Assembly (NCBI RefSeq): GCF_900169525.1
Contig: NZ_LT821239.1
Span: 704,708 to 768,707, forward strand
DNA from: Corynebacterium pacaense
Lineage (GTDB): Bacteria; Actinomycetota; Actinomycetes; Mycobacteriales; Mycobacteriaceae
Length of the DNA: 64,000 nt
Direction of reading: 5' to 3'
Position numbers and translations under genes: made by a program
In this document: positions 1-8,887 of the stretch, piece by piece
Layout: every line of letters begins with the position of its first letter
Position numbering within the stretch: the stretch's first letter is position 1
The notes under the pieces: model-generated
Told to the model about the DNA's origin: nothing
Seen by the model: the letters and a program-made list of their open reading frames with translations, nothing else
Database searches by the model: none

Positions 1-140
1 CCATGTCTACACTAGTAGTCATATGCGCAAGTGTGCAAGTCGAAGATGTGTACAAGAGCACGACTGTATTAGTGCGATGCGACCTACCGTGGTCATCGCC
101 TGAGCCGTCGTCGGCCGCGGCGGAGGTGTATAAGAGACTG
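1..140. other. Nextera/P5 adapter-derived contig end (artefact)
   Basis: Two degraded copies of the Illumina Nextera P5-side adapter are visible. Bases 43-59 resemble the transposase mosaic end AGATGTGTATAAGAGACAG. Bases 107-140 follow TCGTCGGCAGCGTC plus the mosaic end closely and finish in GTGTATAAGAGACTG. Genomic sequence probably starts near 141. Any open frame here, such as a 61-codon minus frame over 19-204, should be ignored. Confidence 0.85.
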
Positions 141-272
141 CGCACGTAGAGCAGCCGCCCCACGGACGTTCCGTGGCTCGATTCGATGCTCCAGGCGTGT
201 TCATGCACCCCGGCGGACCGTTGGTTTTCTAGCTGGAAGATTCTCATTCCCACACTATGGTGTAATGGTCTT
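141..272. promoter_or_regulatory. Upstream region of the CGNR gene
   Basis: This short leader has no convincing gene. A TGTAAT -10-like hexamer at 261-266 lies only seven bases before the ATG at 273, so the transcript may be nearly leaderless, as is common in corynebacteria. The -35 region is not obvious. Confidence 0.3.
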
Positions 273-800
273 ATGCATCTCAACCCTTACGGACAATATG
301 CGGTCCTGCTCGCTGCGTCCCTGGCCAATGACTGGCCCGCCGAACGCGCCGGCATCGAGGCGAGGACCAGGGAGTTCGGCATGACCATGGCGTTTCCGGA
401 GGCCTCCGATGATCATCGGCTAACAAGGGGGGTCATCGATGACTGGCTCCGTGTCGTCGATGCGGGGGACCATGTGGTCCGCGCCCGGATCCTCAACGAT
501 CACATGGCCGCCGCGGCCGCGTACCCCAGGCTGGCCGACCACGACAACGAGGGATGGCACCTGCACTACCGCGACGATGAACAATCCCTGCCGCGTGTCC
601 TGCGGGCCGTGATCAGCGTGGGCACCGCCCTCCATCTCAGTACCCGCGGTATGCACAGGCTCCGGCGCTGTGCGGCCGGGGAGGCGCCTGGCGACGGCTG
701 CACCGCGGTGGTCGTCGACGTCACGCGCAACGGACGCCAAAGGTACTGCTCGGTACGGTGTGCGAACCGTGCCGCGGTGCGCAGGCACCGCGCCAGATGA
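273..800 (+). CDS. CGNR zinc-finger (ABATE-type) protein
   Basis: This 175-residue protein matches the actinobacterial ABATE/CGNR family, thought to act as stress-linked transcription regulators. The C-terminal finger (about residues 137-170) has a first cysteine, then YCSVRC followed by ANRAAVRRHR, which fits the family's C-GNR signature with Ala replacing the Gly. The N-terminal half, beginning MHLNPYGQYA, fits the ABATE domain. I chose the ATG at 273 because the longer frame from 186 adds 29 unrelated residues running back toward the adapter-contaminated contig end. The gene stands alone. Target genes and ligand are unknown. Confidence 0.75.
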   Translation: MHLNPYGQYAVLLAASLANDWPAERAGIEARTREFGMTMAFPEASDDHRLTRGVIDDWLRVVDAGDHVVRARILNDHMAAAAAYPRLADHDNEGWHLHYRDDEQSLPRVLRAVISVGTALHLSTRGMHRLRRCAAGEAPGDGCTAVVVDVTRNGRQRYCSVRCANRAAVRRHRAR

Positions 801-840
801 TGGCCGTGTGGCGCCTGTCAGTGCGTCGATAAGCTGGGTT

Positions 841-1485
841 TCAGACCTCGGGCAGCGGGCGGGCTGCGACGGTGCGTGCGTCCGCGGGGGGGACGCCGAC
901 CATGCAGAGCATGGACACCGCGAACTGCTGGTCCCGGTCCGGTACCGCGGGGTCGGACAGTGCCAGCCTGATCGCGGAAATCAGCGAGCCGAAGGTGCAG
1001 GTGACGGCGAGGTCGAGATCCTGAATCTCGAAGCGGCCGGCTTCGAGACCGCGGTGCAGGTCCCGGCGGGCGCGGGGACCGAGAATCTCGAGCAGTTTCG
1101 GGTGCGAGGCTCCCATGCGGACGATGAACCAGCCCCACACCGGGTCCGTCAACGCGTGGCGGACGAGGTGGCGCAGTGAGCCGGCGAAGACCTCGGCGGG
1201 GTCGCCGAGTTCGGTCATCACGCGGTCCAGTGCCGCGCCGACGGTCTCCATGGATTCCTCGGCAACCGCCTCGAGGATCTCGTCGCGGGAGGAGAAGTAG
1301 TTGTAGAAGGTTCCCGTTCCCACGTCCGCGGCCTCGGTGATGTCGGTGATCCCGATGCTCTCGGCGGTGTGTGCGGCCGCGAGTGTACGGGCGGCGTCAA
1401 TGAGCCGGGCACGGGTCAGTTCGCGGCGGCGCTGGCGACGTCCCTCTGCCCGGGGGAGGGATTTATCGACATCTGCGGTGGCCAT
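841..1485 (-). CDS. rolR: TetR-family repressor, RolR-like
   Basis: A 214-residue TetR regulator. A basic N-terminal stretch leads into an HTH at about residues 44-64 (ITDITEAADVGTGTFYNYF), followed by an all-helical ligand domain. It is divergent from the aromatic hydroxylase at 1618. This arrangement resembles the C. glutamicum resorcinol cluster, where RolR represses rolHMD and is released by hydroxyquinol or resorcinol. Here it probably controls 1618-4172 through the inverted repeat at 1560-1580. The start is the ATG at 1485; an upstream in-frame ATG at 1596 would run through the promoter region. The rolR symbol rests on context rather than alignment. Confidence 0.7.
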   Translation of the reverse strand: MATADVDKSLPRAEGRRQRRRELTRARLIDAARTLAAAHTAESIGITDITEAADVGTGTFYNYFSSRDEILEAVAEESMETVGAALDRVMTELGDPAEVFAGSLRHLVRHALTDPVWGWFIVRMGASHPKLLEILGPRARRDLHRGLEAGRFEIQDLDLAVTCTFGSLISAIRLALSDPAVPDRDQQFAVSMLCMVGVPPADARTVAARPLPEV

Positions 1486-1559
1486 GCCTCTCAAGTTACC
1501 GCACCACGGGGGTGGTTCCGGCCGGATTAATGCGAACCATTGTTCATTTCTGAATCCCG

Positions 1560-1580
1560 TGTCAGAATGTGACTCAGACA
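1560..1580. promoter_or_regulatory. Putative TetR operator
   Basis: An imperfect inverted repeat with arms TGTCAGA and TCAGACA around a 7-base centre (six of seven positions complementary) lies between the divergent repressor and hydroxylase genes. A further TCTGA-like half site follows at about 1586. The position suits repression of 1618-4172. Confidence 0.45.
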
Positions 1581-1617
1581 ACATGATCTGAAACACATCT
1601 GATGGGAAGGGAAATCT

Positions 1618-3240
1618 GTGTCACCTACCACGAGTTCACCGCCCCGAACCGCACAGGACAGGACCGACGTGGCCATCGTCGGTTGCGGTCCGGTCGGACT
1701 GCTGCTGGCCATACTGCTCGCCCGCGCCGGGCACGACAGCATCATCGTCGAGAAGTGGCCCACCTTCTACGAACGCCCCCGAGCGGTCACCTATGACCAC
1801 GAAATAGCCCGCATCCTGGGAATACTGGGTATCGATTCGGAGAATGACCCCGCCATCGAATTCCACGACGATCTCTACTACTGGAAGAACGCGGACCGGG
1901 AAACCCTGCTCGAGGTCGACTGGAACTCGATGACGGACTCCGCCTGGCGCACCCGCTACTGGTTCTATCAGCCTGATCTTGAGAAGCGACTCCGAGAAAT
2001 CGCGGGGCGGTACGCCAACATCGAGATCCGAACCGGCTGGGAGGCGGACGGGGTGGACCAGGATGGGCGGTCCATCACCGTATCCGGAACCCACGGGGGT
2101 CGGCGCGAGTCAATCAACGCCCGTTTCGCGGTGGGTGCGGACGGGGCCAACAGCTTCGTCAGGGAGGCACTCGGAATCGAGTTCGCGGATCTGGGATACT
2201 TCTTCGACTGGCTGATCCTCGATCTGCGCCCGACCGATGACCGGGAGTTCACCCCCGCGCACTGGCAGTTGTGTGACCCCGCCCGGCCGACGACGATCGT
2301 GCCCGGCGGACCGGGACGCCGCCGCTGGGAGTTCATGGCGCTGCCGGGTGAGGATCCGCAGCAGCTCGCCACCCCCGAATCCGCATGGCAGCTGCTCGAA
2401 CCCTGGGACGTCACGCCCGACAACGCCATCCTGGAGCGATCGGCCGTCTACCGGTTCCAGGCGCGCTGGGCCACACAGTGGCGACAGGGTCGCGGACTGA
2501 TCGCAGGGGACGCCGCCCACCTCATGCCGCCCTTCGCGGGGGAGGGGATGTGCGCAGGCCTCCGGGATGCCCTCGCACTCGCCTGGCGGCTGGACCTCGT
2601 GCTCTCCGGGAGGTCATCCGAGGAACTGCTGGACAGCTACACCACGGAGCGCGTCGAGCATGTCACCCACTACATCCGCTTCTCCATGGACCTCGGTCGG
2701 ATCATCTGCATCGCCGATCGGGAGGAGGCAGCCAGTCGGGACGCCCGAATGATCGCGGAACTGGCGGGCTCCGAGGGCACCCCCGTCAACACCGACGTGG
2801 CGACCCTCGGTGCCGGACTGTGGTGCGCCGACACTCCCGGTTCCGGCGAGCTGTCGGTTCAGGGGGTGGTTGACGTCGACGGGCGGAGCGGCCGCTTCGA
2901 CGACCTCGTCGGACGCGGCTGGGTCATCCTGGGCTGGGACACCGATCCCGCGGAGGTGCTCGATGGGCGGATGCTCGGACAACTCTCGCTTATCGACGCC
3001 CACCTGGTCCCCCTCGGCCCCGCCGGCAGCGGCTACCGGGTGACCGACGCCGACGGCTGCTACGGGCGCTGGTTCTCACGAACCGGCGCCCGCTTCGCGG
3101 TCCTGCGCCCCGACTTCTACGTCGCGGCGACCGCCGCCACCACGGATGAGCTCACCGAGAGGCTCGAGGAAATCATCCACGGGCTGCACCTGTCCACCGG
3201 ATTGGACCGTGAGGGCACACGCCCCGCACAGACCCTGTAG
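1618..3240 (+). CDS. FAD-dependent aromatic hydroxylase (MhpA/RolH-like)
   Basis: A 540-residue class A flavoprotein monooxygenase. The Rossmann motif GCGPVG is at about residues 22-27 after VAIV. The second FAD motif [15 protein letters not shown] begins near 297 and carries the GD and proline typical of phenol and 3-HPP hydroxylases. The long C-terminal domain (about 400-540) is the thioredoxin-like fold of this group. It should hydroxylate a phenolic ring ortho or para to an OH using NAD(P)H and O2. Next to a hydroxyquinol dioxygenase, resorcinol to hydroxyquinol is the likely step, with 3-hydroxyphenylpropionate as the alternative. The GTG start follows a GGGAAGGG ribosome site. Confidence 0.75.
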   Translation: MSPTTSSPPRTAQDRTDVAIVGCGPVGLLLAILLARAGHDSIIVEKWPTFYERPRAVTYDHEIARILGILGIDSENDPAIEFHDDLYYWKNADRETLLEVDWNSMTDSAWRTRYWFYQPDLEKRLREIAGRYANIEIRTGWEADGVDQDGRSITVSGTHGGRRESINARFAVGADGANSFVREALGIEFADLGYFFDWLILDLRPTDDREFTPAHWQLCDPARPTTIVPGGPGRRRWEFMALPGEDPQQLATPESAWQLLEPWDVTPDNAILERSAVYRFQARWATQWRQGRGLIAGDAAHLMPPFAGEGMCAGLRDALALAWRLDLVLSGRSSEELLDSYTTERVEHVTHYIRFSMDLGRIICIADREEAASRDARMIAELAGSEGTPVNTDVATLGAGLWCADTPGSGELSVQGVVDVDGRSGRFDDLVGRGWVILGWDTDPAEVLDGRMLGQLSLIDAHLVPLGPAGSGYRVTDADGCYGRWFSRTGARFAVLRPDFYVAATAATTDELTERLEEIIHGLHLSTGLDREGTRPAQTL

Positions 3241-3269
3241 AAAAACCCAGAAAAAAAAGGAGTACCACC

Positions 3270-4172
3270 ATGACACAGGCACAGACGGAACAACCGCGTT
3301 CGCAGACCCAGATCGAGGAGGAACTGGTCGAGCGGGTGCTCGCATCCTTCGCGGAATGCGAGGACCCCAGGCTCCGACTGGTCATGCAGCGGCTGGTCGT
3401 CCACCTGCACGACTTCATCCGTGATGTCCGGCTGAGCGAACAGGAGTGGAACAGTGCCATCGAGTTCCTCACGGCAGTCGGGCACATCACCGATGACCGC
3501 AGGCAGGAGTTCGTGCTGCTCTCCGATACCCTCGGGGCCTCCATGCAGACGATCGCGGTCAACAACGAGGCCTACAAGAATGCGACGGAGGCCACTGTCT
3601 TCGGTCCCTTCTTCGTCGATGATGCCCCCGAGATCGAACTCGGTGGCGACATCGCCGGCGGGGCCGTCGGGCAACCTGCGTGGGTGGAGGGATCGGTCAC
3701 CGACACCGAGGGCGTTCCGATTCCGGGGGCGCGGATCGAGGTGTGGGAGTGTGATGAGGACGGATTCTACGACGTCCAATATGATGACGGCCGGATGGCG
3801 GGCAGGGCACACCTCCACAGCGATGATCTGGGCAACTACCGGTTCTGGGGTCTGACTCCCGTGCCCTATCCCATTCCCCACGACGGGCCCGTCGGCAGGA
3901 TGCTCCAAGCGGTGGGGCGTTCCCCGGTCCGTGCCGCCCATCTGCACTTCATGGTCACCGCGCCCGGATACCGCACCCTGGTCACCCACATCTTCGTCGA
4001 CGGCGATCCGCAGCTGGAGATCGGGGAGTCGGTGTTCGGGGTCAAGGACTCCCTGATCACCCGCTTCGAGGAGCACTCCCCGGGGACCGCGACCCCCGAT
4101 GGGCGGGACATCGGTGAACAGAGCTGGTCCAGGGCGCGCTTCGATATCGTCCTGACACCGGCGGAAACCTAG
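3270..4172 (+). CDS. Intradiol ring-cleavage dioxygenase, hydroxyquinol 1,2-dioxygenase-like
   Basis: A 300-residue cytosolic non-haem Fe(III) dioxygenase. The helical N-terminal dimerisation domain (about 1-110) precedes a beta-sandwich catalytic domain. Candidate iron ligands are Tyr167 (in GFYDVQY), Tyr200, His224 and His226 (in RAAHLHF). Their spacing of 33, 24 and 2 equals that of known hydroxyquinol 1,2-dioxygenases. It would open hydroxyquinol or catechol to maleylacetate or cis,cis-muconate. It lies 29 bases after the hydroxylase, with AAAAAAGGAG before the ATG, so the two are probably one operon. No maleylacetate reductase follows, unlike the C. glutamicum cluster. Confidence 0.82.
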   Translation: MTQAQTEQPRSQTQIEEELVERVLASFAECEDPRLRLVMQRLVVHLHDFIRDVRLSEQEWNSAIEFLTAVGHITDDRRQEFVLLSDTLGASMQTIAVNNEAYKNATEATVFGPFFVDDAPEIELGGDIAGGAVGQPAWVEGSVTDTEGVPIPGARIEVWECDEDGFYDVQYDDGRMAGRAHLHSDDLGNYRFWGLTPVPYPIPHDGPVGRMLQAVGRSPVRAAHLHFMVTAPGYRTLVTHIFVDGDPQLEIGESVFGVKDSLITRFEEHSPGTATPDGRDIGEQSWSRARFDIVLTPAET

Positions 4173-4185
4173 CGACGGACGCGGC

Positions 4186-4230
4186 GAACCCCCTCCGCCA
4201 CGGCGCGCTGCCGTGATGAAGGGGGTTTCC
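4186..4230. terminator. Hairpin terminator between dioxygenase and tRNA-Pro
   Basis: Outer arms AACCCCCT and AGGGGGTT enclose a second perfect stem, CACGGC with GCCGTG. The outer arm runs into TTTCC on the plus strand. It separates the aromatic operon from the convergent tRNA-Pro and could serve both. Confidence 0.6.
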
Positions 4231-4241
4231 TGGAGAACATC

Positions 4242-4318
4242 TGGTCGGGATAACAGGATTTGAACCTGCGACCTCGTCGTCCCGAACGACGCGCGCTACC
4301 AAGCTGCGCCATATCCCG
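4242..4318 (-). tRNA. tRNA-Pro (CGG anticodon)
   Basis: The reverse strand gives a 77-base cloverleaf from CGGGATATGG to TATCCCGACCA. The 7-base anticodon loop TTCGGGA has CGG at positions 34-36, decoding CCG. The T arm contains GGTTCAAATCC and the CCA end is encoded. Confidence 0.95.
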
Positions 4319-4368
4319 TGATACTCGAACTACTTTAGCGCAGCACGGTTTGATGGCCAAAACGCCAG

Positions 4369-5286
4369 CTAGGCAGGCCTCTCGGCGATCCGGAGCAGGG
4401 TTGCACTCGGTCGGCAGAAGATGCGTACGGGGGCGAATTTCGAGGTGCCGAGGCCGTTGCTCACGTGCATCCACATCCGTCCGAAGCGGTGGAGCCCCTG
4501 TACCCGCCCGCGGTCGATGCCGGAATTGGTCACGATGGCGTGCGATCCCGGAAGACAGATCTGGCCACCGTGGGTGTGGCCGGAGAGCGACAGCTGGTAG
4601 CCGTCAGCCTCGAATCGCTCCAGAACGCGGGGTTCCGGGGCGTGGAGCAGCGCGAGGGAGAGGTCCGCGTCGGCGTTCGGAGGCCCGGCGATCTCCTCGT
4701 AGTCGTCGAGGTCATGATGGGGGTCGTCCACCCCGGCGGCGGCAAGGCGGATGCGTCCGACCTGGAACTCCAGCCGGTTCTGGTTCGCGTCCTGCCACCC
4801 TCTTTCGATGAAGGCGGCACGCATGCTCCTCCACGGCAGGTCGATGTGGCTGACCTCGCGCTTCCTGCCCAGCAGGTATCCTACCGGGTTGACCAGCCTG
4901 GGTGCCCAGTAGTCGTTGGTGCCGAATACGAACATTCCGGGACGCGAGAGCAGCGGACCCAGGGCGCGCAGGACATCCGGTACGGCCTTTTCATCGCTGA
5001 GATTGTCGCCGGTGTTGATCACCAGGTCCGGCTCCAGCGAGTCGAGTGCACTGACCCACGCCTTCTTTGTCTCCTGCCCCGGGATCATGTGCAGGTCCGA
5101 GATGTGGAGGATACGGAACTCCTCATCCCCGCGCAGCGTGCCAGGTTCGAACAGTGGCAGGGTGAGGGTCTTGAGCTGGAATTTATTGAGCTCGCTGACG
5201 CCCCACGCGAGGGTTCCCAGACCCGCGGCGATCAGGGTCCCGGTGGCTATGGCGATGCTTCTTGCGTTGACAAACACCTGGTCCAT
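4369..5286 (-). CDS. Membrane-anchored metallophosphoesterase (YkuE-like)
   Basis: A 305-residue calcineurin-like phosphoesterase. An N-terminal hydrophobic helix (about residues 8-27) anchors it. The metal motifs appear in order: HISDLHM, NTGDNL, GTND (in place of GNHD) and SGHTHGGQ. Family members hydrolyse phosphodiesters such as nucleotides or lipid headgroups outside the cytoplasmic membrane; the substrate is unknown. The start at 5286 leaves 27 bases to the divergent YqeY gene, so the two promoters overlap. A longer frame upstream would run through that gene and is rejected. Confidence 0.8.
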   Translation of the reverse strand: MDQVFVNARSIAIATGTLIAAGLGTLAWGVSELNKFQLKTLTLPLFEPGTLRGDEEFRILHISDLHMIPGQETKKAWVSALDSLEPDLVINTGDNLSDEKAVPDVLRALGPLLSRPGMFVFGTNDYWAPRLVNPVGYLLGRKREVSHIDLPWRSMRAAFIERGWQDANQNRLEFQVGRIRLAAAGVDDPHHDLDDYEEIAGPPNADADLSLALLHAPEPRVLERFEADGYQLSLSGHTHGGQICLPGSHAIVTNSGIDRGRVQGLHRFGRMWMHVSNGLGTSKFAPVRIFCRPSATLLRIAERPA

Positions 5287-5313
5287 CTTACCCGGGGAGT
5301 ATTCTCGGTTGGC

Positions 5314-5778
5314 ATGAGTGAACTTAAGGGAAAGATCCGCGCCGACCTGACCGCATCGATGAAGGCACGGGACAGGGACCGGACCGGCACCCTGCGGATG
5401 CTGTTGTCCGCACTGACCCAGGAGGAGACCACCGGCACCAAGCATGAACTCGGCGACGAGGAGGTGCTCAAGGTCATCGCCAGGGAGATCAAGAAGCGCC
5501 ACGAGTCCGCCGAGGTCTATGCGGAGAACGGGCGTGGAGAACTCGCGGAGACCGAGCTGAAGGAGGCCGCGATCCTGGAGTCCTACCAGCCGCGTCAGCT
5601 CAGCGACGAGGAGCTCAATGAGCTTGTCGACGCCTCCATCACCGAGGTGGCGCAGGCACACGGAGGCGAGGTCGGAATGCGGAACATGGGCGAGGTCATG
5701 AGGGCGGCCACCGCCGCCGCGGCCGGCCGCGCCGATGGAAAACGGCTCTCCACCGCGGTGAAGAGCCGTTTGTCCTGA
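5314..5778 (+). CDS. GatB/YqeY domain protein
   Basis: A 154-residue protein made almost entirely of a YqeY domain (starts MSELKGKIRADLTASMKARD, contains the family's ESYQPRQL motif). The domain is the tRNA-binding tail of GatB. Free-standing copies are usually found beside housekeeping genes and may aid aminoacyl-tRNA amidation, but their role is unproven. A TATTCT hexamer at 5300-5305 sits just before the ATG, suggesting a very short leader. Confidence 0.85.
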   Translation: MSELKGKIRADLTASMKARDRDRTGTLRMLLSALTQEETTGTKHELGDEEVLKVIAREIKKRHESAEVYAENGRGELAETELKEAAILESYQPRQLSDEELNELVDASITEVAQAHGGEVGMRNMGEVMRAATAAAAGRADGKRLSTAVKSRLS

Positions 5779-5782
5779 TCTG

Positions 5783-8164
5783 CTAGTTCCCGAGGAGCTG
5801 CCTCACCGCGTCATTGATGGCGTCCTCGAGAGAGGGAGCCTCAGGGGGTGCAGCCGGCTCGCCGCCGGGTGCCGGGGGCTGGGCGGGTGCGGCCGGGGCG
5901 GCGGCGGATCCATCGGAGATGCTGAGAACGACGGTCCCACCGTTGGACAGCACCCCGCCCTCTGGGTTGGCAGAGACGACGGTGCCGCGTGGTCGGCCGT
6001 TGCCGGCGACGGTGCGCGTCGTCACGCGGTAGTTCTTCGACTCAAGCTGCCTGCGGGCGCTGGTCTCGCTCATTCCGACGACGTCGCGCAGCAGGGCCCC
6101 GGAGGTGCCGAGACGGAACTCATCGTTGGTCTGCGGGATGTTCCCGGACAGCGCCGCCGAATCGTTGGTGGCCAACTGGAACCAGGTCCGGGCGGGCTCG
6201 TTGCCGCCGAAGAGATTGCCGCTGGAGCACTGGCGGACCGGTGAGGAACACAGCGAGGAGGTGGTGGTGCCGTCATTGTAGATGTACGGCGCAGCCGAGA
6301 TCTCGCTGTTGAAGCCGAGGAAGGCCGAGGACTGGTTGGACTCCGTGGTACCGGTCTTGGCCGAGACGGGAGCACTCCAGCCGTAGGAGCGGGCGGCGTT
6401 TGCGGCAGTACCGATCGTGGTGTCATGGCTCATGCCCACCGACAGCGCGTCGGCCATCTTCTCATCCACCGCCCGCTCACAGGCGGGTCGGTCGATGAAG
6501 ACCTCATTTCCATCGCGGTCGCGAACGGAGGAGATCGGATTCGGTTCGCACCACACCCCGCCCGAGGCGATGGTGGCCCCGACATTCGCCAGCTCCAGGG
6601 GGTTCACCGCGGTGGGCCCGAGGGTGTAGGAACCGAGGTTGTTGTTCTTCATGTAGTCGGCGATCGAGGATTCGCCGTCGAAGCTCCCCTCATCGGTATA
6701 GCTGCGCAGACCCAGCTTGACGGAGAGATCCACAACGGCCGGGACCCCGACCTTCTCGATGAGCTGGACGAAGGTGGTGTTGGGGGACTGCGCCAGCGCG
6801 TCCTGGAGGGTCAGCTGGGCGGGGTAGTTTCCGGCGTTCTCCACACAGTAGGTGTTCGCGGGACAGTTCGCGGCGCCTCCGGCACCCATGCCTCTTGCCT
6901 CGAAGCGGCGGGGGACATCGAGGACCGTGTCCAGGCCGACACCCTGCTCAATGGCCGCGGCGGCGGTGAAGATCTTGAACACCGATCCCGCACCGTTGCC
7001 CACCCGCGAGGAGGTCTGCGGGAGCATGGTCTCCCCGGCATCGAGGTCGAGACCGTAGTTGCGTGAGGAGGCCATTGCGAGGATGTCATGGGAATTCTCC
7101 CCGGGGCGGATGACATTGGTCACCGCTGCGACACCGGGTGTGGTGGGGTCGGTGTTGGACACCAGTGCCGCCCTCGCCGCATCCTGCGCCTCCGGATCGA
7201 GGGTGAGCTTGATGGTGTAGGAATCACGCGCCAGCATGTCCTGGGAGATTCCCTGCTCGTCGAGATACTTCAGGGCGTAGTCGCAGAAGAAGCCTCGGTC
7301 CCCGGCGCCGATGCATCCATTGGACAGCCCCGCCGGGGAGTCAAGTGTTCCCAGTGGCTCCAGCTGGTAGGCGGCCGCCTCCTCGGGGAGGATGTACCCC
7401 TCATCCGCCATGGCCTGCAGAACGGTGTTGCGCCGATCGAACACGGCGTCGTGGTTGGTGTAGGGATCGAGGTAGGACGAGGACTGCACCATTCCTGCGA
7501 GCATCGCGGACTGCGGTACCGTCAGTTCCGCGGCCGGGATACCGAAGTAGGTGCGCGCCGCCGCCTCGATTCCATAGGCGCCGTTGCCGAAGGGCACGAT
7601 ATTGAGGTAGCGGGTGAGGATCTCATCCTTGCTCAGGGTGTCGTCCAGGTTGGAGGCCATGCGCATCTCGCGGAGTTTGCGGGGGATCGACGTCTCGATC
7701 GCCGCGGCCTGCTCGGCCTCGTCCTTGGCATCCACCAGCAGCAACCAGTTCTTCACATACTGCTGATTGATGGTCGATGCACCCTGTTCGACTCCGCCGG
7801 CGACCAGGTTGGTCAGCATGGCGCGGCCGAACCCCTGCAGATCGACGCCGTCGTGCTCATAGAAGCGACGGTCCTCGATGGACACGATCGCATCTTTCAT
7901 CGGCTGCGAGATCTCATCACCGGTGACCTCGAAACGGCGCTGGGTGTAGAGGTGGGCGATCGGAGTGTCGGTGGCATCGGTGATGGTGGTGACGCCGGGT
8001 CCGCGACCATCGGTGAGATCGGCGAGATTCGACTGCATCGTCTCATTCGTGCGGGCGACCGCCACCCCGGAGATCCCGGCGAGGGGAACGAGCGCGACGG
8101 CGCCCAGGACGCCCGCGGCGACCGTGGATGCCAGAATCTTCGTCAGGGACTGGGTGATAGACAC
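5783..8164 (-). CDS. ponA: Class A penicillin-binding protein with PASTA domain (PBP1/PonA)
   Basis: A 793-residue bifunctional peptidoglycan synthase. The transmembrane helix is at about 10-35. The glycosyltransferase domain carries the catalytic Glu97 in SIEDRRFYEHDG. The transpeptidase domain has SxxK at Ser394-Lys397, SxN at Ser460-Asn462 and KTG at 603-605. One PASTA domain (about 690-755) and a Pro/Ala-rich tail follow, a layout seen in mycobacterial PonA2. The GTG start at 8164 is the only in-frame choice before the signal helix. It is divergent from whcA, the same pairing as ponA2/whiB4 in mycobacteria, pointing to linked cell-wall and redox-stress functions. Confidence 0.93.
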   Translation of the reverse strand: MSITQSLTKILASTVAAGVLGAVALVPLAGISGVAVARTNETMQSNLADLTDGRGPGVTTITDATDTPIAHLYTQRRFEVTGDEISQPMKDAIVSIEDRRFYEHDGVDLQGFGRAMLTNLVAGGVEQGASTINQQYVKNWLLLVDAKDEAEQAAAIETSIPRKLREMRMASNLDDTLSKDEILTRYLNIVPFGNGAYGIEAAARTYFGIPAAELTVPQSAMLAGMVQSSSYLDPYTNHDAVFDRRNTVLQAMADEGYILPEEAAAYQLEPLGTLDSPAGLSNGCIGAGDRGFFCDYALKYLDEQGISQDMLARDSYTIKLTLDPEAQDAARAALVSNTDPTTPGVAAVTNVIRPGENSHDILAMASSRNYGLDLDAGETMLPQTSSRVGNGAGSVFKIFTAAAAIEQGVGLDTVLDVPRRFEARGMGAGGAANCPANTYCVENAGNYPAQLTLQDALAQSPNTTFVQLIEKVGVPAVVDLSVKLGLRSYTDEGSFDGESSIADYMKNNNLGSYTLGPTAVNPLELANVGATIASGGVWCEPNPISSVRDRDGNEVFIDRPACERAVDEKMADALSVGMSHDTTIGTAANAARSYGWSAPVSAKTGTTESNQSSAFLGFNSEISAAPYIYNDGTTTSSLCSSPVRQCSSGNLFGGNEPARTWFQLATNDSAALSGNIPQTNDEFRLGTSGALLRDVVGMSETSARRQLESKNYRVTTRTVAGNGRPRGTVVSANPEGGVLSNGGTVVLSISDGSAAAPAAPAQPPAPGGEPAAPPEAPSLEDAINDAVRQLLGN

Positions 8165-8266
8165 CCCAACAGCCTAACCACTGGGTGGGTGATTCGTGAA
8201 CCTCGAATGATAGGAAATGTGAGTAATCATCCCCCGAAGGTGTGATGCATTCGACAACTGTTCAGC

Positions 8267-8280
8267 AGTGTGAATACACT
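8267..8280. promoter_or_regulatory. Palindrome upstream of whcA
   Basis: AGTGT and ACACT flank GAAT, a perfect 5-bp-arm inverted repeat about 48 bases before the whcA ATG, in the 163-base gap shared with ponA. It could be a regulator site. Its spacing does not fit the GlxR consensus. Confidence 0.25.
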
Positions 8281-8327
8281 AACTGGTGTACTTAGATTTG
8301 ATGGCATCCTAGCTAGAGGAGCGTGTC

Positions 8328-8678
8328 ATGACATCAGTCATCCGAGAGCAGCGCAACAACCCCTTTGCCAAGGGTCTTGTTTCCACTGACACCGCGGAGC
8401 AGTCCGAGCGTGGGGAGTGGGTGACACAGGCCAAGTGCCGAAACGGTGATCCGGATGCCCTCTTTGTCCGCGGGGCGGCCCAGCGCCGCGCCGCGACGAT
8501 CTGCCGACACTGCCCCGTCGCCGTGCAGTGCTGTGCCGACGCGCTGGACAACAAGGTCGAGTTCGGGGTGTGGGGCGGGTTGACCGAGCGTCAGCGTCGT
8601 GCACTGCTCCGAAAGAACCCCCACGTAACCAATTGGGCGGAGTACCTGGCGCAGGGCGGGGACCTCTCCGGCATCTGA
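8328..8678 (+). CDS. whcA: WhiB-family iron-sulfur regulator WhcA/WhiB4
   Basis: A 116-residue WhiB-like protein. Four cysteines (C37, C59, C62, C68) give the C-X21-C-X2-C-X5-C [4Fe-4S] ligand set, followed by the GVWGG turn at about 80-84 and a basic tail. In C. glutamicum WhcA restrains oxidative-stress genes, and in mycobacteria WhiB4 is a redox sensor. The ATG at 8328 follows AGAGGAG. Its place beside ponA and ahead of DUF4177/RidA genes is the conserved actinobacterial arrangement and supports the subfamily name. Confidence 0.88.
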   Translation: MTSVIREQRNNPFAKGLVSTDTAEQSERGEWVTQAKCRNGDPDALFVRGAAQRRAATICRHCPVAVQCCADALDNKVEFGVWGGLTERQRRALLRKNPHVTNWAEYLAQGGDLSGI

Positions 8679-8726
8679 CCCGAGGTTCCGTTCCGGAGGG
8701 CCCCCGCCGCCGGTATGGTGGTCTGC

Positions 8727-8882
8727 ATGACCAAATGGGAATATGCGACCGTACCGCTGATCACACACGCCACCAAACAGATCCTGGATACCTGGGGCGA
8801 GGACGGGTGGGAACTCGTCTCCGTCATGCCGGGAATGAACCCGGAGAACCTCGTCGCCTACATGAAGCGCGAGGTGGCCTGA
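8727..8882 (+). CDS. Small DUF4177 protein
   Basis: A 51-residue protein that starts MTKWEYATVPLITHATKQIL and contains DTWGEDGWELVSVMPG, typical of the short DUF4177 proteins found next to whiB4 and RidA (Rv3678A-like). No catalytic motif is seen. Its stop lies five bases before the RidA ATG, so the two are almost certainly cotranscribed. The function is unknown. Confidence 0.85.
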   Translation: MTKWEYATVPLITHATKQILDTWGEDGWELVSVMPGMNPENLVAYMKREVA

Positions 8883-8887
8883 GCATC

